Origin: Flagellimonas lutaonensis
GTDB lineage: Bacteria > Bacteroidota > Bacteroidia > Flavobacteriales > Flavobacteriaceae
DNA: 64,000 nt
Direction: 5' to 3'
Assembly: GCF_000963865.1 (NCBI RefSeq)
Contig: NZ_CP011071.1
Coordinates: 1,182,501 to 1,246,500 of the forward strand
The position numbers and the translations under genes were made by a program. Shown here one piece after another: positions 14,674 to 22,972 of the stretch (the first letter of the stretch is position 1; each line of letters opens with the position of its first letter). The notes under the pieces are model-generated. The model saw only the letters and a program-made list of their open reading frames with translations, searched no databases and was not told the DNA's origin.

Positions 14674-15711
14674 CTAAAATTTAACCTTCTTGATGAAGTC
14701 TGCGATCAGAACGGGCACTGGAAACTCAGGCACCCTTTTCCACGGAATACCTTCGGGCAGGGCATTGCCAAGGTCAACGCGCCAAAACCAAGTATATAAG
14801 TGCTGGTGCGATAACTTGTGTACAATGGGCATGTCGTCAAAACCGGTCACCGAAACCACTTTTTCTAAGAGCTCCTTTTCTGAAATTTTGTTTCTGATCT
14901 CGGTCGGGCCAACCTTTTTTTCGCACTCTATCAGCGGAAATTGATAAAGGTTCTGCCAGATACCTTTGCCCCTACGTTTCTCAAGAAGTGTGTTTTTTTC
15001 ATTATCGAAGATTACCAAATAATTGAAAAAACGTTTTCTAATCTTCTGTTTTTTGAGTTTTACGGGCAGTTTATCGACCATGCCTTTCTGCAAAGCGGCA
15101 CAACCACTTTTCAATGGGCAGGCCTGGCAATTGGGCTTTTGGGGCGTGCACTGCAGGGCTCCGAATTCCATGATGCCCTGGTTATAATCGCGAATGTTCC
15201 CGGTGTGCATCACCTCTCTTGCCAGTGCCTTGAAATACTTGGTGCCTTTCGGTGAATTGATGGGCCCATCCACTGCAAAATAACGTGCCAACACCCTATA
15301 TACATTGCCATCTACAACGGGTTGGGGCTCACCAAAACAGATAGAGGCTATGGCACTTGCGGTATAATCGCCCACGCCTTTCAGTTTTATCAGATCTGCA
15401 TAGTTGTCAGGAAACCTACCCCCAAGGTCGTTCGCAATCGTCTTTGCAGTGGCGTGCATATTTCTTGCCCTTGAGTAATATCCAAGCCCCTGCCATAACT
15501 TTAAGATCCGTTCTTCGCTTGAGGCTGCCAAGGCCTCGACCGTAGGAAATTCTTCAACAAACTTTTTGTAATAAGGAAGCCCTTGGGCGATTCGTGTTTG
15601 CTGCAACATTATCTCTGAAAGCCATATGTTATAAGGGTTTGTGGTTTTTCTCCATGGCAACGGTCTCTTGTTCTTTTGGTACCACAGCAATATTTTTTCA
15701 GAAAAAGACAT
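14674..15711 (-). CDS. mutY: A/G-specific adenine glycosylase MutY (345 aa)
   Basis: Removes adenine paired with 8-oxoguanine in the GO repair system. Visible signatures: LSEIMLQQTR (catalytic Glu near 32), the helix-hairpin-helix LKGVGDYTASAIAS (about 109-122), and VVDGNVYRVLAR with the catalytic Asp (about 132-143). The [4Fe-4S] ligands are arranged C-x6-C-x2-C-x5-C (about 188-204). A NUDIX-like C-terminal domain recognises 8-oxoG. Full length. It is the first gene of the mutY-ssb-gldE-gldD run, with a TACTTTTG promoter element 19 nt upstream. Confidence 0.95.
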   Translation of the reverse strand: MSFSEKILLWYQKNKRPLPWRKTTNPYNIWLSEIMLQQTRIAQGLPYYKKFVEEFPTVEALAASSEERILKLWQGLGYYSRARNMHATAKTIANDLGGRFPDNYADLIKLKGVGDYTASAIASICFGEPQPVVDGNVYRVLARYFAVDGPINSPKGTKYFKALAREVMHTGNIRDYNQGIMEFGALQCTPQKPNCQACPLKSGCAALQKGMVDKLPVKLKKQKIRKRFFNYLVIFDNEKNTLLEKRRGKGIWQNLYQFPLIECEKKVGPTEIRNKISEKELLEKVVSVTGFDDMPIVHKLSHQHLYTWFWRVDLGNALPEGIPWKRVPEFPVPVLIADFIKKVKF

Positions 15712-15730
15712 GTTCGAAAATACTAAGGCC

Positions 15731-15738
15731 CAAAAGTA
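15731..15738 (-). promoter_or_regulatory. Promoter -7 element of mutY-ssb-gldE-gldD
   Basis: Minus strand TACTTTTG, 19 nt before the mutY ATG. A clear -33 TTG was not found. Confidence 0.5.
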
Positions 15739-15792
15739 GCAGTTTATATACTTAAAATATAAAAGCCTGAGGTGTAGAATGATATAAATTCA

Positions 15793-15800
15793 TATATTTG
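15793..15800 (+). promoter_or_regulatory. Promoter -7 element of the HU gene
   Basis: TATATTTG, 33 nt before the HU ATG; matches TAnnTTTG. The sequence upstream is AT-rich, without a clear TTG. Confidence 0.55.
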
Positions 15801-15833
15801 CAGGCCTAAAAAACTGAAAACTTAATTTGAAAA

Positions 15834-16124
15834 ATGACGAAAGCGGATATTGTATCTAGAATCTCAGAAAAGCTGGGAATGGAAAAAGGTGATGTACAAG
15901 CAACAGTGGAATCTTTCATGGAAGAGGTAAAATCATCGTTGGAGAACGGCGACAATGTTTATCTGAGAGGATTCGGAAGCTTTATCATCAAGACGAGAGC
16001 TGAAAAGACGGGAAGAAACATTTCAAAGAACACCACGATAAAGATTCCGGCGCACAATATTCCTGCATTCAAACCTGCAAAGGTGTTTGTAGAGGGCGTT
16101 AAGAGCAATGTACAGGTGAAATAA
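15834..16124 (+). CDS. HU/IHF family DNA-binding protein (96 aa)
   Basis: Histone-like nucleoid protein that bends DNA. It starts MTKADIVSRISEKLGM, has the typical RGFGSFIIKTRAEKTGRNISKNTTIKIPAHNIPAFKPAK covering the beta arm, and ends shortly after. Normal length. It is divergent from mutY and followed 25 nt later by a 29-residue basic gene, with a shared terminator after that, so both are probably on one mRNA. Confidence 0.95.
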   Translation: MTKADIVSRISEKLGMEKGDVQATVESFMEEVKSSLENGDNVYLRGFGSFIIKTRAEKTGRNISKNTTIKIPAHNIPAFKPAKVFVEGVKSNVQVK

Positions 16125-16149
16125 AGTTATTAACACAAAAGAGAACCCT

Positions 16150-16239
16150 ATGCCTAGCGGTAAGAAAAGAAAAAGACATAAGGTGGCTACCCATAAAAGA
16201 AAAAAGAGAAGGAGAGCCAACCGACACAAGAAAAAGTAG
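16150..16239 (+). CDS. 29-residue highly basic protein, candidate ribosomal protein
   Basis: ATG 16150 to TAG 16237-16239. About two thirds of the residues are Lys, Arg or His (start MPSGKKRKRHKVATHKRKK, end ANRHKKK), with no acidic residue. This is the composition of the smallest ribosomal proteins (bTHX, or bL38 described in the F. johnsoniae ribosome). I cannot tell from memory which, if either, it is. It sits 25 nt after HU. Its last codons form the left arm of a perfect terminator, so the unit clearly ends here. Confidence 0.7.
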   Translation: MPSGKKRKRHKVATHKRKKRRRANRHKKK

Positions 16240-16257
16240 TTGTAACGACTACTTTTT
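16231..16257 (+). terminator. Terminator of the HU unit, overlapping the stop codon of the basic protein
   Basis: AAAAAGTAGT and ACTACTTTTT form a perfect 10-bp stem around TGTAACG. The stem's left arm contains the TAG stop at 16237-16239. Confidence 0.8.
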
Positions 16258-16308
16258 CACTTTAAGCCCATACGTTCTTTGACATACGAGATTCAAAGCT
16301 AGAATTTC

Positions 16309-16365
16309 AACCGGTTCAATACCGGTTTCAGAATAATGTTTAATCCATCCCGATAGTTATCGGGA
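16309..16365 (+). promoter_or_regulatory. Two-hairpin leader of the RNase G gene
   Basis: AACCGGT-TCAAT-ACCGGTT (16309-16327) and TCCCGATA-GT-TATCGGGA (16348-16365) are perfect inverted repeats just before the GTG start at 16381. Neither has a T-run. The second has the look of a common flavobacterial intergenic palindrome. They could be targets for RNase G acting on its own mRNA. Confidence 0.45.
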
Positions 16366-16380
16366 CAAAAATCGATTCAG

Positions 16381-17928
16381 GTGAATACAGAATTAATCGT
16401 ACGATCTAGTTCTGACGCAGTCGATTTTGCCTTGTTAAAAGATGGAAAATTAACCGAATTGCACAAAGATGAAGACGACAACAACTTTTCTGTCGGAGAT
16501 ATCTTCTTGGCCAAGATCAGAAAGCCCGTTACGGGCCTCAATGCGGCATTTGTCGACGTTGGGTACGAAAAAGATGCTTTCTTGCACTACCATGACCTTG
16601 GGCCGCAGCTATCTTCAATGTTGAAGTTCATCAAATTGATTCGCGCAGGAAAGTTACGAGACTATTCCCTAAAAAATTTTCCATTTGAAAAAGATATTGA
16701 CAAAAATGGCAGTATCAACGATGTTGTAAAGGCCAACCAATCTATTCTCGTACAGATCGTAAAAGAGCCCATATCGACCAAGGGGCCCCGAATCAGCTCA
16801 GAGCTGTCTCTCGCAGGGCGTTACCTGGTCATGGTGCCTTTTTCAGATCGTGTATCGGTCTCGCAGAAAATTGCGAGCAAAAAAGAGAAAGATAGGCTGA
16901 TACGTTTGGTAAAAAGTATCAAACCAAAAGGTTTTGGTGTCATCATCAGAACTGTCGCAGAAGGCAAAAAAGTTGCAGAACTAGACAAAGACTTACAGAA
17001 TCTGATGACAAAATGGTCATCACTCTGCAAAAAGATCTATAAAGCACCGCACCCATCTAAGGTATTGGTCGAACTCAATAGGGCATCCTCTATATTACGG
17101 GATGTCTTCAACGATTCATTTACAGGAATACATGTAGATGATGGGGAGCTTCATGATCAAATCAAGGATTATCTGCTTGAAATCGCCCCTGAAAAGGCAT
17201 CCATTGTAAAGCACTACACTGGTTCAGTCCCCATTTTTGAGCGGTTCGGTATCGAACGCCAGATCAAGACATCTTTTGGCCGTACAGTTTCTATGAGCAA
17301 AGGGGCCTATTTGGTCATCGAGCACACAGAAGCACTGCATGTTATCGATGTCAACAGTGGCAACCGTTCAAACAAGGCCAAAAACCAAGAAGATACGGCA
17401 CTTGAGGTCAATCTTTTGGCGGCCAGTGAAATTGCCAGGCAATTGCGATTGCGAGATATGGGCGGTATCATAGTTGTCGATTTCATCGATATGACCCGAG
17501 GTGACCATAGAAGAAAACTCTATGACCATTTGCGGGAAGAGATGAAAGACGACCGGGCAAAGCACAAGATCCTTCCCCCTAGCAAGTTCGGTCTGGTACA
17601 GATAACCCGTCAAAGGGTGCGACCAGAAATGAATATCAAAACAAGTGAGGAAAATCCCAGTGTCAATGGCAAAGAGGTAGAGGCCCCCATAGTTTTGATA
17701 GACAAGATCAATACCGACCTTGAGAGGATTTTGACAGGCCCGCATAAAAACAAAGGTCTTGTGCTGAATGCACATCCCTTTATTGCGGCCTATCTGACAA
17801 AAGGCTTCCCGTCAATCCGTTCCAAATGGTTTTTAGACCATAAGAAATGGGTAAAAGTACAGCCTAGGGATGCCTATACGTATCTTGAATACCGTTTCAA
17901 GGACAAAGATGGCAAGACCATACGATAA
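16381..17928 (+). CDS. rng: Ribonuclease E/G family protein (515 aa)
   Basis: Endoribonuclease for rRNA maturation and mRNA decay. The S1 RNA-binding segment is near residues 37-125 (VGDIFLAKIRKPVTGLNAAFVDVG). The RNase core follows, with catalytic aspartates in HVIDVNSGNRS (about 320) and MGGIIVVDFIDM (about 360-371). It ends soon after the catalytic region, so it is an RNase G-like form without the long RNase E scaffold. GTG start, with two hairpins directly upstream and a strong terminator directly downstream. Confidence 0.94.
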   Translation: MNTELIVRSSSDAVDFALLKDGKLTELHKDEDDNNFSVGDIFLAKIRKPVTGLNAAFVDVGYEKDAFLHYHDLGPQLSSMLKFIKLIRAGKLRDYSLKNFPFEKDIDKNGSINDVVKANQSILVQIVKEPISTKGPRISSELSLAGRYLVMVPFSDRVSVSQKIASKKEKDRLIRLVKSIKPKGFGVIIRTVAEGKKVAELDKDLQNLMTKWSSLCKKIYKAPHPSKVLVELNRASSILRDVFNDSFTGIHVDDGELHDQIKDYLLEIAPEKASIVKHYTGSVPIFERFGIERQIKTSFGRTVSMSKGAYLVIEHTEALHVIDVNSGNRSNKAKNQEDTALEVNLLAASEIARQLRLRDMGGIIVVDFIDMTRGDHRRKLYDHLREEMKDDRAKHKILPPSKFGLVQITRQRVRPEMNIKTSEENPSVNGKEVEAPIVLIDKINTDLERILTGPHKNKGLVLNAHPFIAAYLTKGFPSIRSKWFLDHKKWVKVQPRDAYTYLEYRFKDKDGKTIR

Positions 17929-17930
17929 CC

Positions 17931-17967
17931 AAAGCGGTGCCGCAATTAGCGGCACCGCTTTTTTTAT
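17931..17967 (+). terminator. Rho-independent terminator after rng
   Basis: AAGCGGTGCCGC and GCGGCACCGCTT form a perfect 12-bp stem around AATTA and are followed by seven T. Confidence 0.9.
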
Positions 17968-17992
17968 TTCAGTGCATTTCGGCACAATATGG

Positions 17993-18000
17993 TATTTTTG
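17993..18000 (+). promoter_or_regulatory. Promoter -7 element before the glycosidase gene
   Basis: TATTTTTG lies 27 nt before the ATG at 18028, just past the rng terminator. No clear -33 TTG. Confidence 0.5.
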
Positions 18001-18027
18001 ATAAAGTCATAGTTTTCAATAAATATC

Positions 18028-20403
18028 ATGAGAACCATTATCTGCTATCTCTCTATTTTCTTGCTTCCTGGTTGTGCCACCAAAACCGAAAAAAGCCTCT
18101 TGGAAGTGCTTGAAGATTCCCCATCCATCACGGGCAAACAAGCCTATCTCGAATCACCCTACGTAACCGCAGGTGACCGCGTGTATATGGTGGGGCACCA
18201 AGATGGAAGCTTCCCCCCATTGGGCTGGCACATAAAGGGCGAAATGGGTGGCATCTGGAACCACCCCATCAAACTGATGGATGGCTTTGAGGCCCGTCTC
18301 ATTGTTGGGGATGATACGCTTACACTCGACAAAGCCGTTGAATTTGTCAACTACCCATTTGCCAACAAGCATATTTTTGAATTTTCCGAAAAAGAATTGG
18401 TGGTAGAACGGCTCCAGTTCGTGCCCGATGCCAAACAGGGGATCGTTGTACAGTTTGTCGTTGAGAACAATACAGGTACAGCACAAGAGGCAACCTTTGA
18501 ATTTATCGGGCATACCGATCTAAGGCCTACATGGTTGGGCGAGCGAACCGAGATGTTCGATGGTCCCGATTCTTCAGAATTCATTGAAGATAAGTGGGTG
18601 GTAAAAGATGCCAAAAACCCATGGTTTGCGGTTTTCGGTGCTGGACGCTCGCCCGATTCGAACCATTCTTTTCCCAAGAAAGATGGCGAACACGGCACCT
18701 CAAATTCTTTGGCCTATTCGATTTCGCTTGCCGCAGATACCCCGCAGATCTTGAACTTCACCATTGCTGGATCGTATAACTCGCGCAAAGATGCACTCGA
18801 CACGTATGAGGCCCTACAAAAAGATTATTTTTTCATGGCCCACGAAAAAAAAGAACGTTATCAAAAACTGGTCGAACGGTCAAAATTGTCTATTCCGGAC
18901 CAAGACTTGCAACAGGCCTTTGAATGGCTCAAATACAATTGCGACTGGTTGGTGCGCAGCGTTCCTGAAATAGGAACGGGTATCGGGGCGGGCATACCCG
19001 ATTACCCTTGGTGGTTCGGGGTCGACAGTGAGTATGCCCTACGTGGCTATTTGGCCGTGGGGCAGACCGAGCCCGTATACAGCACCATCAAGCTTATTGA
19101 CAGCGTTTCGATGGCCCTGAATGGAAACGGTAGGATCATTCACGAAATGTCAACCAACGGGGCCGTTTTCAACGAGGGAAACATCAACGAAACACCCCAG
19201 TTTGCTTCTCTTATTTGGGAAATCTACAAATGGAACGGTGATAAGCAATTTCTTGAAGAATACTTCCCCACCATTGAAAAAGGATTGCATTGGCTGTTGG
19301 CAGAGAACGATGCCAATAAAAACCTGTTCCCAGATGGGTTCGGCATGATGGAAATACATGGTCTTGACAGTGAGATGATCGATGTGGCGGCCTATACCCA
19401 ACGGGCCTTTGCAGATGCATCCAAAATGGCGAAAGAGCTGGGCAAAGAAGAGCTGGCCGCTGAGTATGCCCGCACTGCACAAAAACTAAAAGATAAGATC
19501 AATGAAGAATTCTGGTCAGAAGAGTTTGGTTCGTTCGCCGACTTTTTGGGCACCGATGAACAGGCCATCCACTTGATCGAAGATGCCATTGTCAGGGCCG
19601 ATACCTTGAACAAACCTTGGGCCATCGAAGAGTTGCAGGCCACAAAAAGACAGATCCAAAAAAATCCATCCAACAAATTGAAAACCTTTGTGTTGCACCA
19701 CAACTGGGTGGTCAACACCCCTATGGAAATGGGCATCGCCGATTCTATCAAGGCCATCACCGCACTCAACACGGCCAAGAAGTTCACCAATCCGTTTGGG
19801 GTCTTTGTAACGGGCATTGACCGTGACGAGTCTGCCGGCCAAGAAGATGGCTCGTTTCAGGGCAGCAAGGTATTCTCGTACACCGGGGCCGTGATGACCT
19901 TGCCTACGGGGGTTCAGGCCATTGCCGAAAACAATTATGGCCGGCCCGATGAGGCACTGGACTACCTAAAACGCATGACGCGTACCTTTAGCTATGCCCT
20001 ACCGGGCAGCATGTACGAGGTTTCACCCGATTATGGTATGATGGTACAGGCTTGGAACATCTACGCCTTTGCCATACCCATCGTACAGCAGTTTTTTGGG
20101 GTGCAGCCAATGGCGCACAAAAAAACAATCATCATCAGGCCACAGATGCCCTCGTCTTGGCAGAACGCTTCCCTGGAAAATATACAGGTGGCCGACAACG
20201 AGGTTTCCATTTTTTATAAGCATGGTTCCGAAGGGCTGCAAATAGAGGTCTTGCAGAGCAATACCGACTGGACCATTCAACTAGAGCTTCCAAAAGGTGC
20301 TTATTCGGTCAATGTAGAAGGGGCCCAAACCAGTGAAAATGGCACCGGTTCCGTTTTTATCTCTTCGGATAAAAAATTGGTGGTGGTTTCAAAAAATCCA
20401 TAA
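18028..20403 (+). CDS. Six-hairpin glycosidase-like lipoprotein (791 aa)
   Basis: Exported lipoprotein: the signal ends at LLPGC (Cys15 or 16). An N-terminal beta domain (to about 290) precedes an (alpha/alpha)6 barrel (about 300-690) like those of glycogen-debranching and trehalase-type enzymes. Landmarks are DYPWWFGVDSEYALRG, GRIIHEMSTNGAVFNEGNIN, and FVTGIDRDESAGQEDGSFQG. A C-terminal beta sandwich ends it. Automated annotation would say glycogen debranching protein. The real substrate is unclear, and the barrel family cannot be fixed by eye. It overlaps recX by one base (TAATG). Confidence 0.8.
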   Translation: MRTIICYLSIFLLPGCATKTEKSLLEVLEDSPSITGKQAYLESPYVTAGDRVYMVGHQDGSFPPLGWHIKGEMGGIWNHPIKLMDGFEARLIVGDDTLTLDKAVEFVNYPFANKHIFEFSEKELVVERLQFVPDAKQGIVVQFVVENNTGTAQEATFEFIGHTDLRPTWLGERTEMFDGPDSSEFIEDKWVVKDAKNPWFAVFGAGRSPDSNHSFPKKDGEHGTSNSLAYSISLAADTPQILNFTIAGSYNSRKDALDTYEALQKDYFFMAHEKKERYQKLVERSKLSIPDQDLQQAFEWLKYNCDWLVRSVPEIGTGIGAGIPDYPWWFGVDSEYALRGYLAVGQTEPVYSTIKLIDSVSMALNGNGRIIHEMSTNGAVFNEGNINETPQFASLIWEIYKWNGDKQFLEEYFPTIEKGLHWLLAENDANKNLFPDGFGMMEIHGLDSEMIDVAAYTQRAFADASKMAKELGKEELAAEYARTAQKLKDKINEEFWSEEFGSFADFLGTDEQAIHLIEDAIVRADTLNKPWAIEELQATKRQIQKNPSNKLKTFVLHHNWVVNTPMEMGIADSIKAITALNTAKKFTNPFGVFVTGIDRDESAGQEDGSFQGSKVFSYTGAVMTLPTGVQAIAENNYGRPDEALDYLKRMTRTFSYALPGSMYEVSPDYGMMVQAWNIYAFAIPIVQQFFGVQPMAHKKTIIIRPQMPSSWQNASLENIQVADNEVSIFYKHGSEGLQIEVLQSNTDWTIQLELPKGAYSVNVEGAQTSENGTGSVFISSDKKLVVVSKNP

Positions 20404-20885
20404 TGCTCCCTTCCATCAAAACCAACAAACACATATCTGTACAAGAGGCACAAAAAAAAATGGAACGCTACTGTGCCTACCAAGAACGCTGCCATCAAGA
20501 AGTGGTTCGCAAACTAAGGGAAATGCGCATGATTCCCGAGGCCATCGACCACATTATGGCGCACCTCATCAAAGAAAATTACCTGAACGAAGAGCGGTTT
20601 GCCAAGAGCTTTGCACGGGGCAAGTTCAACATCAAAAAATGGGGGAAAAAACGCATCGTCCAAGAATTGAAGAACCGGCACATATCAAGGTTCAACATTA
20701 AAAGTGCCCTAAAAGAGATAGATGATGAAGATTATTTGAACACCTTGCATTCGCTTGCGATAAAACGCCTATCACAGATTACCGAAACGCATCCACAGAA
20801 AAGAAAAAGAAAGCTCGCCGATTATCTATTGTACAGGGGCTGGGAGAGTGATTTAGTCTATGCCAAGATAAAAGAGCTGACCTAA
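20403..20885 (+). CDS. recX: Regulatory protein RecX (160 aa)
   Basis: Small all-helical protein that binds RecA filaments and limits their activity. It has the three-helix repeats expected: YCAYQERCHQEVVRKL, then IKENYLNEERFAKSFARGKF, then KKWGKKRIVQELKNR, and a final repeat ending DYLLYRGWESDLVY. The start codon overlaps the stop of the glycosidase gene as TAATG, so translation is coupled. That is an odd partnership and probably just packing. The 3' end overlaps the convergent cupin gene by 4 nt. Confidence 0.92.
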   Translation: MLPSIKTNKHISVQEAQKKMERYCAYQERCHQEVVRKLREMRMIPEAIDHIMAHLIKENYLNEERFAKSFARGKFNIKKWGKKRIVQELKNRHISRFNIKSALKEIDDEDYLNTLHSLAIKRLSQITETHPQKRKRKLADYLLYRGWESDLVYAKIKELT

Positions 20886-21751
20886 GAAATGCCCAAGGCC
20901 TTATGGGTCTTGAGCACTGCCTGCTCATTCTTCCAATCAATCCATTTTTGGCCCTTGAGCCTGCGCATCAAATTATCGAAATAGCGCATAAAAAAGACAT
21001 TGTAGACGGCTTTGGTGAAATTTTTGGGCTTTCGGGCAATGGCCCTCAGGCTCATTGAAAAACCAGGCGTCACATAACGCATATAGTGCCAATAACCTTC
21101 GGGCATGTAAAGAACATTTCCGTGATGTAGATTGGTGACGTAGCCTTTGGCATTCTTGAGCGCCGGCCATTTTTCAAGGTCGGGATTGTTGAAGTCGATA
21201 TCTTCACGAACAATCAGCGAATGTGGCACCTTATACAGATATTTCGTCTCTGACTGTGGAAAGAGGATGCACTGTTTCTCGCCATCAAAATGAAAGTGGA
21301 AGATATTGGCCAGGTCGATATCATAGTGCATAAAGGTATAACTGTCTCGTCCACCAAAGAACAGCATAGGAAGCCCCTTCATCAATTTGAGCCCAAAATC
21401 AGGATATGAAAAATCGTTCTGTAGCTCGGGTACTTCTTTTAGTATGTTCCATAGAAAAATACGGTATTTGGTAGGCTCGTTTTTGAGCAGGTCGATATAA
21501 TCGGCCATCTTCATTTTGGCATGTGGCTCGTTGAAACCCTCATCATGCTTGACCGGGCGATCATCGTATAGGGGCACGGTTTTTTCGCCGGCGACCTTCT
21601 TCATATAATCTAGATTCCATTTAGAGTAAGCGGGCCAATCTTTGATAAAGTTTTCGATGACCACAGGTTTCTGTGGTCTAAAATACTTTGCCAAAAATTC
21701 CTCTTTGGTCAGGGTATTTTCTCGGGGAATCTGTTGAAGGTCAAGTTTCAA
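20882..21751 (-). CDS. Cupin-like (JmjC-type) protein (289 aa)
   Basis: Cupin_8/JmjC fold, usually Fe(II)/2-oxoglutarate hydroxylases. A likely metal site is H-Y-D in TFMHYDIDLANIFHFHFDG (about residues 135-153), with the distal His in MPEGYWHYM (about 216-224). LFPQSETKYLY lies between them. The N-terminus RPQKPVVIENFIKDWPAYSKW is typical of the family. There is no signal peptide, so it is cytoplasmic. The start appears to be TTG at 21751. The substrate is unknown; protein or small-molecule hydroxylation are both possible. Confidence 0.82.
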   Translation of the reverse strand: MKLDLQQIPRENTLTKEEFLAKYFRPQKPVVIENFIKDWPAYSKWNLDYMKKVAGEKTVPLYDDRPVKHDEGFNEPHAKMKMADYIDLLKNEPTKYRIFLWNILKEVPELQNDFSYPDFGLKLMKGLPMLFFGGRDSYTFMHYDIDLANIFHFHFDGEKQCILFPQSETKYLYKVPHSLIVREDIDFNNPDLEKWPALKNAKGYVTNLHHGNVLYMPEGYWHYMRYVTPGFSMSLRAIARKPKNFTKAVYNVFFMRYFDNLMRRLKGQKWIDWKNEQAVLKTHKALGIS

Positions 21752-21800
21752 AATGCAAGTTATTTTGAAACAGCTAAGTTAGGAAAAGGTTTTGAAAGGG

Positions 21801-22910
21801 TTACTTAGCCTTAGGGCCGCGTGCCATTTTTGCCTTTTCCTTGGCCTCTTCATTTCGTTGTATCTTATGGTTGGGGCGAGACCATTTCGGTTTTTCGCCA
21901 AGGGGTTGGTAACGTGAGTCTTCCGCTTCGACGGTCTCTGGCTTTGGCGCCTTGACAAAGGGGCGTTGCGGGTTTAGGCCCAGCTGTTTAAAGAGCTCCA
22001 TATCTTCGTTTACATCGGGATTGGGGGTCGTCAACAACTTATCGCCCGCAAAGATTGAATTGGCTCCCGCAAAGAAACAAAGGGCCTGCCCTTCTTTGCT
22101 CATTCCAGTTCTTCCGGCAGACAAGCGCACTTGGGTCTTGGGCATCACAATTCTGGTGGTTGCCACCATGCGAACCATCTCCCAAATGGCCACTGGTTCT
22201 TGTTCTTCCATAGGTGTGCCCTCAACGGCCACCAAAGCATTGATAGGAACGGATTCGGGCTGGGGATTTAAGGTTGAAAGGGCCACCAGCATTCCGGCCC
22301 TGTCCTCAACCGACTCGCCCATGCCAATAATGCCCCCACTGCAAACGGTTACATTGGTCTTTCGAACATTTTCAATGGTTTGCAAGCGGTCATCGTATCC
22401 ACGGGTCGAGATGACCTCTTTGTAATATTCTTCAGAGGTGTCAAGATTATGGTTGTAGGCATACAGCCCTGCCTCGGCGAGCCGCTTGGCCTGGTTTTCG
22501 GTGACCATTCCCAAGGTACAGCAAACCTCCATATCCAGTTTGTTGATGGTGCGTACCATTTCAAGCACTTGGTCAAACTCAGGGCCATCTTTTACGTTTC
22601 GCCATGCAGCACCCATGCAGACCCGCGAACTGCCCGATGCCTTGGCACGCAATGCCTGAGCCTTTACTTGCTGTACCGTCATAAGGTCATTGCCCTCGAT
22701 ATCGGTATGGTAACGGGCCGCTTGGGGGCAATAGCCACAATCTTCGGGGCATCCACCTGTTTTTATCGACAGTAAGGTAGAAACCTGTACCGTATTCGGG
22801 TCGTGGTACTCTCTATGAACGGTAGCGGCCTCATATAGCAGCTCCATCAAAGGTTTATTGTAAATCTCTAGTATTTCCTCTTTGGTCCAATCGTGTCTGG
22901 TCTCGCTCAT
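21801..22910 (-). CDS. bioB: Biotin synthase (369 aa)
   Basis: Radical-SAM enzyme that inserts sulfur into dethiobiotin. The cluster motif C-PED-C-GY-C lies in KTGGCPEDCGYCPQAARY (about residues 51-68), with the second-cluster cysteine region in SSRVCMGAAW. RLSAGRTGM is the conserved arginine segment near 260. A Lys/Glu-rich tail of about 40 residues (from about 330) goes beyond the usual length. The -7 element ends four bases before the ATG, so the mRNA is probably leaderless and can be transcribed apart from the ketoacyl synthase gene 62 nt upstream. Confidence 0.97.
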   Translation of the reverse strand: MSETRHDWTKEEILEIYNKPLMELLYEAATVHREYHDPNTVQVSTLLSIKTGGCPEDCGYCPQAARYHTDIEGNDLMTVQQVKAQALRAKASGSSRVCMGAAWRNVKDGPEFDQVLEMVRTINKLDMEVCCTLGMVTENQAKRLAEAGLYAYNHNLDTSEEYYKEVISTRGYDDRLQTIENVRKTNVTVCSGGIIGMGESVEDRAGMLVALSTLNPQPESVPINALVAVEGTPMEEQEPVAIWEMVRMVATTRIVMPKTQVRLSAGRTGMSKEGQALCFFAGANSIFAGDKLLTTPNPDVNEDMELFKQLGLNPQRPFVKAPKPETVEAEDSRYQPLGEKPKWSRPNHKIQRNEEAKEKAKMARGPKAK

Positions 22911-22914
22911 AACC

Positions 22915-22944
22915 CAAATGTAATTCTTATCTATAATATTTCAA
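22915..22944 (-). promoter_or_regulatory. Promoter of bioB, abutting the start codon
   Basis: Minus strand TTG (22944-22942), 19-nt spacer, TACATTTG (22922-22915), then four bases (GGTT) and the bioB ATG. This is the best-formed example here of a promoter that leaves no 5' leader. Confidence 0.75.
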
Positions 22945-22972
22945 TCGTCAAACCCAAGTTTTCACTTTTGTC

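Noticed and set aside
18028-20885. Functional link between the glycosidase and recX from the TAATG overlap
   Set aside because: No biochemical reason for a link; such packing is common in compact genomes.
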